A stretch of 64,000 nucleotides of DNA, from positions 20,446,501-20,510,500 of the forward strand of contig JAIVEN010000011.1 of the NCBI GenBank assembly GCA_026686845.1. The letters are read 5' to 3'. This document shows positions 56,610 through 64,000 of the stretch, piece by piece. The translations under genes were made by a program, and so were the position numbers. Source of the DNA: Adenanthera pavonina. Its lineage: Eukaryota; Streptophyta; Magnoliopsida; Fabales; Fabaceae. A model generated the notes under the pieces. That model was not told the origin of the DNA and ran no database searches. It was given only the letters and a program-made list of their open reading frames with translations. Position 1 is the stretch's first letter. Each line of letters starts with the position of its first letter.

Positions 56610-57080
56610 AAAGGTAAAGATATGTTGTTTGCATTAATGGGAAGCCAAAGAATATCACAAGGAAAGGCTGAACTTGGCTATGATCTTTGTGCTGTAAAAG
56701 AAAATATTAGGAAGAAAAATCAGAATGTGTACATGAGACATTTTGTGCATGCTAATAGCAATAGAAAGAAAGATCATATGTCACCTCACATTGAATCATA
56801 TAATCAACCAAGGCATGCAAAACAAAAGTATTATCTGCATTGTTTTCTTCTTGCTTCTCAATCCAGCAGTCCCTTTACCACCTGTCACTTCTGTAACAAG
56901 AAAGGACATATTTCCAGCTCATGTGCCTTAAAGAAAAATGGACTTGACAGGAAGGCTAAATGGATTCCCAAAGGTACATCTGTATCTAGGGAAAAGACTA
57001 CTGACAGAAAAGGACCCAAGCAAATTTGGGTACCTAAAAGAAAATATGAACTTTGTTTTGTAGGTGTGTCTCAAAGCTAG
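56610..57080 (+). pseudogene. gag: Copia Gag C-terminal fragment
   Basis: It encodes the last 150 or so residues: GKDMLFALMGSQRISQGKA, ENIRKKNQNVYMRHFVHAN and the second zinc knuckle CHFCNKKGHISSSC, then QIWVPKRKYE. It corresponds to about residue 457 onward of the gag at 10202-12001. The stop is later than in that copy because of sequence change near the end, and the frame overlaps the start of pol. The N-terminal capsid part is deleted. Confidence 0.9.
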
Positions 57081-58065
57081 AAAGAGTAATAAATGGCATA
57101 TGGACAGTGCCTGCTCAAGTCACATGACCGATGACAAGGAGAAGTTCATCACCCTTAGAGACAAGAAAGGAGGAAAGGTGACCTTTGGAGGTGATCAAGA
57201 TGGTAGAATAGTTGGCATTGGCATTGTGGGGAAGAATCTTGAGACATTCATTGAAGAGGTGCTGTTTGTTATTGGCCTCAACCACATTCTGCTAAGTGTG
57301 AGCCAGACATGTGACAAAGGAAACTGGGTACTGTTTGACTCAAAATTCTGCCGGGTCATCAGAAAAGGTGATCACAAAGTAATCCTCAAAGCTCAAAGGG
57401 ATGGTAACTGCTATACTATCGATCTTGATGAACTTCCTCCCTTAGATTCTGTTTGTTTGATTAGTCAGGATAATGATAGTTGGTTGTGGCATAGAAGATT
57501 AGCTCATGTTAACATGAATCAGCTTTCGAAACTGGTTAAAAATGAGTTAGTCACTGGCCTACCAAAAAAAACTTTTGAAAAGGATAAAGAATGTGATGCA
57601 TGCCTAAGAGGAAAACAGACTAAATCTTCTTTTAAACCCAAAAACGTAGTCATCACAACTAGACCACTAGAACTACTGCATATGGATTTAATTGGTCCAT
57701 CTAGGGTAAAAAGTATTGGTGGAAATCTATATGTGCTTGTAATTGTGGATGATTACTCTAGATTTACATGGACAATGTTTCTTTCTTCTAAAAGTGATGC
57801 CTTTGATGCATTTGTAACCTTAGCCAAGAAAGTGCAAAATGAGAAAGATATTTCCATTGTGTCTATCAAGTTAGATCATGGAGGAGAATTTGAGAACTCA
57901 TACTTTCTGGAGTATTGTAATGAGCATGGAATTGACCACAACTTCTCAGCTGCAAGAACTCCTCAACAGAATGGAGTAGTAGAAAGGAAGAACAGAACAA
58001 TTGAAGAGATGGCTAGAGCTATGCTGAATGAAAAGGAACTCTCTCAAGTTTTTGGGCTGATGTAG
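57064..58065 (+). pseudogene. pol: Copia pol part 1: protease and integrase, frameshifted
   Basis: Like the young copy it has no ATG; the frame opens with GTG just after a TTTTGTAG sequence. Protease DSACSSHMT, zinc region WHRRLAHVN ... CDACLRGKQ, and integrase motifs LLHMDLIGPS, SIKLDHGGEF and NGVVERKNRTIEE follow. One base is missing near 58049 compared with the young copy, ending this frame at 58065. Confidence 0.92.
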
Positions 58066-58571
58066 TGAATACAGCAAGCTACATCATAAATAGAGCCTAC
58101 ATCAGACCAATCCTTGGGAAGACTCCGTATGAGCTATACAAAGGAAGAAAGCCAAATCTCTCACATCTCCATGTGTTCAGCTGCAAATGCTTCATTCACA
58201 ACAATGGAAAGGAGAATCTGGGTAAGTTTAATGCCAAATCTGATAAAGGTATATTTCTGGGCTATTCTAGTAGAAGTAAGGCATATAGAGTTTTTAATAA
58301 AAAGTCTAAATTGGTAGAAGAATCTGTGCATGTAGTATTTATTGAAAATGAAACTGCTTCCAAAGATGCTACTGATGAGGATGATCTTGTCTCAAACTTT
58401 AAAAAGTTAGATATCTCTGATAAAGGTAAAATTGAACCTCCAAAAATATCTGAATCTATTAATATAGAGGAATATATTCAGGAGAGAGATTTTGAAGAAG
58501 AAAATAATGAAGAAATGTCTCAAGAACTCCCTAGAGCTTGGAGATATCAAAGGAATCATTCTGTTGATTAG
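58065..58571 (+). pseudogene. pol: Copia pol part 2: integrase C-terminal region
   Basis: It continues after the frameshift: NTASYIINRAYIRPILGKTP, GKENLGKFNAKSDKGIFLGY, KAYRVFNKKS. TAG at 58569-58571 stands where the young copy has CAA. The Gln codon near 58480 that became TAG in the young element is intact here, so the two copies were disabled independently. Confidence 0.9.
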
Positions 58572-60188
58572 GTGATAGGGAATGTTCAAGAGAGAGTTAA
58601 AACCAGAAAACAGTTAAGGGATCAAATGATTAATTGTGCATTCATCTCACAAATTGAACCTAAATGCACTGAGGAAGCCTTAACTGATGAATATTGGATT
58701 TTGGCTATACAAGATGAATTAAATCAGTTTGAAAGAAATCAAGTCTGGGATTTAGTGCCTATACCCAAAAATCATCCTGTCATTGGTACCAAATGGGTTT
58801 TTAGAAATAAACTTGATGAATCAGGATCAATTATCAGAAATAAAGCTAGATTGGTTACTAAAGGATATAATCAAGAAGAAGGTATTGATTTTGAAGAAAC
58901 CTTTACTCCAGTGGCTAGATTAGAAGCAATCAGAATTCTGTTGGCATACGCATGCATGAAAAATATTTTGTTGTATCAAATGGATGTGAAGAGTGCTTTT
59001 CTAAATGGATATATCATGGAAGAGGTTTATATAGACCAACCTCCAGGTTTTGAGGACTGTGCAAAACCAAATCATGTTTATAAACTGAAGAAAGCTTTTT
59101 ACGGTTTAAAACAAGCCCCTAGAGCATGGTATGAAAGATTTAGCAATTTTCTAACTGAAAAGGGGTTCAACAGAGGAAAATTAGATACAACTTTATTTAC
59201 TAAGAAAGAAGATAAAGATTTACTTATTGTTCAAATCCATGTTGATGATATTATATTTGGTGCTACTAATGAATCTCTTTGCAAGAATTTCTCTAAGTTA
59301 ATGCAGGGAGAATTCGAAATGTCCATGATGGGTGAACTCAACTTCTTCCTTGGGTTGCAAATCAAGCAGTGCGATGATGGTATTTTTCTTAATCAATCCA
59401 AGTATCTGAAAGAACTGCTAACGAAGTTTGGAATGGAAAATGCCAAGCCAATGGGAACACCTATGGCTACTACAACCAAGCTGGATATGGATGAAAAAGG
59501 GAAAATGTTTGACATAACTCAGTATAGAAGAATGATTGGATCCCTACTGTACCTAACTGCCAGCAGACCTGACATCATGTTTAGTGTCTGTATGTGTGCA
59601 AGATTTCAATCATGTCCCAAAGAAACCTATGCAACTGCTGTGAAACGTATCTTCAGATATCTCATTGGAACATCTCAGATGGGACTTTGGTATCCAAAGG
59701 GCAATGGAGAAGTTCTCAAAGGATACACTGATGCTGACTTTGCAGGATCCAAAACTGACAGAAAAAGCACAAGTGGAACTTGTCAGTTTTTAGGAGGATC
59801 CTTGGTTTCATGGTTTAGCAAGAAGCAAAATAGTGTGGCCTTATCTGCAGCAGAGGCTGAGTATGTTGCAGCTGGAAGCTGTTGTGCCCAAATCATCTGG
59901 ATGAAACAGCAGCTTGAAGATCTTGAGGTTGAGATGAAGGAAATATCAATCATGTGTGATAACCAAAGTGCCATTAATATCACAAAGAATCCTGTCATGC
60001 ATTCAAGAACAAAACATATTGAAGTTAGGTACCACTTCATAAGGGATCATGTTTTGAAAGGAGAAATCAGACTAGAATACATCCCAACAGAGGATCAAGT
60101 TACAGATATCTTGACAAAGCCTTTATCAGAAGATTGACATTACAAAATCAGAAGAGAATTGGGTATGGTAAATCCCAATGAACTGTAA
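58572..60188 (+). pseudogene. pol: Copia pol part 3: reverse transcriptase and RNase H
   Basis: A long open stretch in the same frame as part 2: GTKWVFRNKLDESG, GIDFEETFTPVARLEA, LYQMDVKSAFLNG, the catalytic region as HVDDIIFGATNE (HVDD instead of the usual YVDD), then RNase H YTDADFAGSKTDRKSTSG and ALSAAEAEYVAAGS. TGA at 60135-60137 replaces an Arg codon 17 codons before the natural TAA at 60186-60188. Apart from that late stop, this domain is better preserved than in the younger element. Confidence 0.92.
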
Positions 60189-61178
60189 GTAAATCCATGT
60201 GCAATTCTATTTTTAGAGTTTCCAACATTAAATTAATTCTAACTTTAGCATCGGAGTGAATTTAATTTAAGTTGCAGGAGCTCCTCATGAGATACAATAG
60301 CAATAAATCTGAAAAATAGAGCACACAAGAATGGAACAATCAAAAAGTGAAGAAAATGGCAAAAATTCTGAGTTTCTGGATCCATTCTGTAAGTTTTTAA
60401 AGTTGAAATTCGTATCTTAAATGTGTGTTAGACGAATTTCCTTTAAAAACTAAGTTTATGAACAAGTCAGCATGGTCAACATTCGAATTTGGATGCCCAA
60501 CAGATGAACTTCAGCTTGTTATACATTGGAACAGTTCTCGTGATGCCTCGAAATTCGTCTGTTGGACCTTGAAAATTCAAATTTTCAAGAACAAAAGTTT
60601 CAAAGTTATGTTTGTCTAATATGATGATTATACAAATAATTATTTCTTAACATACGAATGTTGGAAAACCTTTACAAAGTAAAGAAATTCAAATTTCTGA
60701 TTTAAAATTTGTCTGTTGAAACATGCTCTTCATGTTGAATCTTTGAAAGATGAAGTTTCATATGCATAATTCGTCTGTTGTTTGCTGATTTGATTGCTGC
60801 TTGATGTTTACTCTTCAAAATTTGAACTTTGTTGGAACAAAGTTCGTCTATTCATCTTGTGTTGCTTGAACCAAGCCTCTATCAGACGAACTTTCAGAAG
60901 AAAATTCGTCTGTCAGTAAGCTTTACTGAACAGTTTAACTTTTGACTGCCCGAAGTTTGAATTTTGACCCCTCAAAATTCGTCTGTCAGGCGGTTACTTA
61001 CGTTAAAACTGACATTTTCCACTGAACAGGCGCAACCCTACTCTTTTCCTCTCTGAGTCTGTTCAAATCCTCTCATCAATGCTCTTCAATTCTGACTGTA
61101 AATCTTCATCTTCCACCGTTTAAACTGATTTTCACACCCTATAAACCCAATCTCGGCTTCATTCTGAAACATTCATCA
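60189..61178 (+). repeat. Spacer between pol and ORF3 of the deleted copia
   Basis: Equivalent to 15141-16137, with the same series of TTCGTCTG/CAGACGAA and TTCAAATTT motifs, for example near 60550, 60770 and 60890-60985, though diverged. Motif arrangement is kept better than the sequence between motifs. No gene. Confidence 0.75.
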
Positions 61179-61184
61179 ATGAAA

Positions 61185-61297
61185 ATGGCAAGAGTAAAGA
61201 ATCCTGAAGCTGGAAAAGGAGAGGCACAACCAAAGAGGGCGGTCAAATCACAATATGCTTCAAAGGAGGGCGAAAAACCGAAAAGAAAGGCCAAATC
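61185..61297 (+). pseudogene. Copia ORF3 stub (first 38 codons)
   Basis: It starts MARVKNPEAGKGEAQPKRAVKSQ in register with the ORF3 at 16138 and keeps the basic nuclear-signal-like start (KPKRKAKS). An in-frame ATG two codons upstream (61179) also exists. The frame runs into the 3' LTR remnant at 61298; about 670 residues and the polypurine tract are missing. Confidence 0.88.
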
Positions 61298-61508
61298 TGT
61301 TGAATCTAGAGTTTTGATGATTCCAAACCAACATTCAAGAGCTTGGAATGAAGATATTAAAGGAGCTCAAAGTGTTTCAAGTGAAGAAGTTCTGAGTAAT
61401 CTGTGCAAGATTTGTTGTAGGATCATTAGTTATGTTTAAATATGGGTAAAAGACTTTGATTCCCCTTCCCAATTCACCCCCACTCTTGGGAAGCCAGCCT
61501 ATCTAACA
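61298..61508 (+). repeat. 3' LTR remnant of the deleted copia
   Basis: 211 bp with the true LTR start (TGTTGAATCTAGAG) and true end (CTCTTGGGAAGCCAGCCTATCTAACA in pieces). A deletion of about 1.5 kb is centred near 61461. The motif array is entirely removed. Confidence 0.9.
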
Positions 61509-61513
61509 ATTTA

Positions 61514-62702
61514 TGCAGAAGGAGTGGCAGTAGACCCTAATAAAGTTGAAGCAGTGTTGAATTGGGAGAGACTGAGAATGGTGACTAAAATTTGGAGTTT
61601 TCTAGGTATGGCTGGATATTACCGAAGGTTCATTAAGGGATTCTCTCAGCTTGTTATGCCATTGAATAGACTCACCCATAAGGATTGATCTTTTATTTGG
61701 GATGACAAGTATGAGAGAACATTCCAAGAGCTGAAGGTTTGTCTGACGTCTACCCCAGTGCTTATTATCCATAACCCATCATAGTTGTTCACTGTTTATA
61801 CGGACACCTCTAAGAAGGGTTGAGGGTGTGTATTAATGCAGCAAGGTAGAGTTGTGGTGTATGATTCAAGGTAGTTAAGGCCTCATGAGGAGAACTATCC
61901 TACTCACGACCTTGAGCTAGCGGCTGTAGTATTTGCCTTGAAATTGTGCAGGCATTATCTATATGGCGCTCAGTTTGAGGTGTTCAGTGATCACATGAGT
62001 TTGAAGTATTTGTTTGATCAGAAAGAGTTGAACATGAGGCAAACGCATTGGGTTGAGTTCCTTGTGGTCTACAAGTTTGCTTTGAAGTATCATCCTGGGA
62101 AAGCCAACATTGTGCTGGATGCGTTGAGTAGAAAGTCGATCCATATGTCTACAATGATGATAAGGGAGCAACAATTACTGAAAAGCCTAAGAGATTTGAA
62201 GTTATCCATTAATTTCCATCCTGGAGTACTAGTAATGAGTTCTATCAGTGTATCAAGTGATTTATTGAGGAACATTTGTGATACTCAGATGGAGGATGAC
62301 TATCTTTTAGGCATTCAGGAACAAATTGAAATGGCGGAGACCCAGGATTTTGATATTTTGGAGGATGGTATCATCCGGTATCGTGGTTGGATATGTGTGC
62401 TAAATGTTGCGGGGTTGCGAGAAATCATACTAGAAGAAGCTCATAAGAGCAGGTATACTATTTATTCAGGTACCACCAAGATGTACCAAGATCTAAAGCA
62501 TGGTTATTGGTGGCCAGGTATGAAAAAGGACAATGCAGAGTTTATGGCAATATGTCTAATCTGTCAGAAGGTAAACATTGAGCATCAATTACCTACAGGT
62601 ATGTTGCAATCTTTGGAGATCCCAGAGTGGAAATGGAATAGCGTTTCCATGGATTTTATGATGGGATTACCGAGGACCTCTTCAAGACACAATGGAATAT
62701 AG
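61514..62702 (+). pseudogene. pol: Gypsy pol after the insertion: end of reverse transcriptase, RNase H, integrase start
   Basis: It continues the frame cut at 56474: YAEGVAVDPNKVEAVLNWER, GMAGYYRRFIKGFSQL, then RNase H with VYTDTSKKG and HPGKANIVLDALSRKS, the integrase zinc region (HKSRYTIYSGTTKMYQDL, CLICQ) and the first catalytic region VSMDFMMGLPRTS. Stops at 61686, 61782, 61821, 61872 and 62700 are all compatible with C-to-T changes on one strand or the other. The reading frame is otherwise continuous. Confidence 0.88.
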
Positions 62703-63687
62703 GTCATTATGGACAGGTTGACGAAGTCGGCCCATTTTCTTCCAATTTGGGAAACTATTTTAGTGAGAAGTTGGCTCAGTTGTATGTGAATAAGATTGTA
62801 AGGCTGCATGGAGTCCCGATAAATATTGTGTCAGACAGAGATCTTAGGTTTACATCTAGATTTTGGAAATCTCTTCAGAAGGCTATGGGTACAAAATTGA
62901 GTTTCAGTACTGCTTATCACCCTCAATCTGATGGGCAAACTGAAAGGACTATTCAGACTCTGGAGGACATGCTGCGGGCATGTGTTCTAGAAAATAAAGG
63001 CAATTGGGATTAGTTTCCACCGTTGGTTGAGTTTTCCTACAACAACAGTTTCCACTTGAGTTTGTAAATGGCTCCATATGAAGCATTGTATGGCAGAAAG
63101 TGTAGATCACTGTTGTGTTGGATTGAACTTGGTAAAAGGAGTCTTTTGGGCCCATATATTATGGATCAAACCTCTCGGCAAATAGAGAGCATTCGTCAAA
63201 AGCTTCTACCACTCAAAGTCAGTAAAAGAGTTATGCGGATAAGAGGAGGAGACCATTGGAGTTTGATATTGGAGACCATGTGTTTTTGAAGGTCACTCCT
63301 ACCACTGGTGTTGGAAGATCGAATCGAGCTAAGAAGCTCACTTCGCGGTATATAGGTCCATACAAAATTTTGGAATGAATTGGGCCAGTGGCGTATCGAG
63401 TGGTGCTACCGCCTAATCTTGCTAGATTGCATGATGTTTTCCATGTGTCTCAACTCAAGAAGTATCATCCGGATCCGTCTCATATAATTGATGATGAGGC
63501 AGTTCAAGTGTGAGAGGATCTGACTTTTGAAGTCACGCCATTGCAAATTCTTGATGTTAAAGAAAAGCAGTTGAGAAATAAGACCATAAAATTGATAAAG
63601 GTCTTATGGAGCGGCTTGACATCCAATGATGTCACATGGGACACTGAAGAATCCATGCAAAGGAAGTATCCAAAGATCTTTTCTTGA
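62703..63687 (+). pseudogene. pol: Gypsy integrase core and chromodomain-like tail
   Basis: A one-base loss near 62757 shifts the frame. Integrase continues with HGVPINIVSDRDLRFTSRFW, AYHPQSDGQTERTIQTLED and EALYGRKCRSLLCW, so the D-D-E residues remain. TAG at 63011-63013 and further lesions follow. The C-terminus (ARLHDVFHVSQLKKYHPDP, then LQILDVKEKQLRNK, KVLWSGLTSNDVTWDTE and KYPKIF, ending 63687) matches the chromodomain-bearing tail of Tekay/Del chromoviruses, which is thought to guide integration to heterochromatin. Confidence 0.87.
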
Positions 63688-63723
63688 GGTAAGAATTGAA
63701 ATTTCAAGGACGAAATTTTTATG

Positions 63724-63732
63724 ACGGGAGAG
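63724..63732 (+). other. Polypurine tract of the gypsy element (decayed)
   Basis: ACGGGAGAG directly precedes the 3' LTR. The minus-strand relative has a cleaner GGAGGGGAGAA. Confidence 0.65.
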
Positions 63733-64000
63733 TGTAACAACCCTCATGCTATCCACAGGATGGAGGAAGGCTCATGTGGAGTCTGAAAGAGCTCCATGCC
63801 GAGGTGAGGAGCAAGGCCATCGTGGTGAGAACCATTCCAGTGGCATTGTTTCAACTGAACATGGTGGAGCCGCAGTAAGGTATGCTGAGGCCACAGCTAG
63901 ATACGGGATTTTTGTTTAAATCAGGATCATTTTGGATGATCGAAAAGAAAGAAGCGGAGGAGAACCGAGGGAGCTCTGCTAGGGTTTGCTAGATTCGGCC
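63733..64000 (+). repeat. 3' LTR of the gypsy element, first 268 bases
   Basis: It begins TGTAACAACCCTCATGCTATC, aligned with 51363 onward (for example GAGAACCGAGGGAGCTCTGCTAGGG in pieces near 63960 against 51620). It lacks about 30 bases present near 51385-51415. The rest of the LTR and the target duplication lie outside the window. Confidence 0.93.

Larger units (their letters stand above)
56475..61508 (+). mobile_element. Internally deleted copia of the same family, TSD ATTTA
   Basis: 5034 bp, starting TGTTCAATCAAG and ending TATCTAACA, with ATTTA duplicated at 56470-56474 and 61509-61513. Removing it and one ATTTA joins gypsy codons for ...GHVIYAEGVAVDPNKVEA in frame. The left LTR remnant is about 135 bp and runs directly into the last quarter of gag. 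Pol is almost complete but broken. ORF3 is reduced to its first 38 codons, directly followed by a 211-bp LTR remnant that keeps both ends and lacks the middle. There is no primer binding site or polypurine tract. It differs from the young element at many positions. Confidence 0.93.
51363..64000 (+). mobile_element. Ty3/gypsy chromovirus-like (Tekay/Del) element, incomplete at window end
   Basis: 5' LTR 51363-53868, primer binding site, gag, protease, reverse transcriptase, RNase H, integrase and a chromodomain-like tail, polypurine tract, then the start of the 3' LTR at 63733. Gag-pol has many premature stops, nearly all of the C-to-T (or G-to-A) type, and at least two frameshifts. A deleted copia (56475-61508) interrupts reverse transcriptase. 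The left flank AAACA (51358-51362) is the presumed target copy; its partner lies beyond the window. Confidence 0.93.

Noticed and set aside
1..64000. Host genes, tRNA and rRNA genes
   Set aside because: I read both strands for cloverleaf-like cores, rRNA-like GC-rich blocks and intron-containing host ORFs and found none I could support; the TGGTATCAGAGC sites are primer binding sites, not tRNA genes.

Overview
The window is AT-rich, repeat-dominated nuclear DNA of a flowering plant, probably a eudicot. The evidence is plant-type Ty1/copia and Ty3/gypsy LTR retrotransposons primed by initiator-Met tRNA, Stowaway-like and Mutator-like MITEs, and a Helitron helicase remnant. I see no convincing host gene, rRNA, tRNA or CRISPR. 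Nearly every recognisable coding segment belongs to a transposable element. Element ends below are read from LTR termini and target site duplications (TSDs).

Left (1-6159): copy A of a diverged duplicated segment whose partner, copy B, lies at about 40497-43994. Copy A gained a solo LTR (1576-4146, TSD TAAGC) and a Stowaway-like MITE (5328-5602, TSD TA). Copy B keeps the empty site for each.

Nest 1 (6160-29545): a minus-strand Ty3/gypsy element of Tekay/Del type. Its 3' LTR (6160-8155 plus 23876-24397) was split by a minus-strand copia solo LTR (8156-23870, TSD AGCTT). That solo LTR was itself split twice: by a young, full-length 11.8-kb plus-strand copia element (8425-20268, TSD AGTAC) and by a gypsy solo LTR (20336-22605, TSD CTTCC). 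The gypsy interior (24398-29545) was split by another solo LTR (25940-28883), and its 5' half is missing. The young copia has an open gag, a pol broken by two stops and one frameshift, and an open 708-residue third ORF. Its LTRs differ at only about eight bases.

Middle (29546-51362): three MITE-like elements, a weak possible exon remnant, a 74-bp tandem repeat, a gypsy solo LTR (33136-35709, TSD TTTAG), an AT-rich stretch with an ACCGGTT-rich repeat, a PIF1/Helitron helicase remnant (40081-40366), copy B with a Helitron-like 3' hairpin and CTAG end, a Mutator-like MITE split by a solo LTR (TSD TTAAC), a 1.1-kb inverted repeat (47651-48767), and remnants of another gypsy family with an LTR/primer-binding-site junction.

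Nest 2 (51363-64000, running off the window): a plus-strand Ty3/gypsy chromovirus-like element with a 2.5-kb 5' LTR and a gag-pol full of stops. Its reverse transcriptase is split by a 5.0-kb internally deleted relative of the young copia (56475-61508, TSD ATTTA). Removing the insert and one TSD copy restores the reading frame across the site. The 3' LTR starts at 63733.

The parts most worth a second look are the fixed-spacing motif array in the copia LTR, the nuclear-looking third ORF, the dead pol inside a young element, and the duplicated segment whose homology runs past a Helitron terminus.
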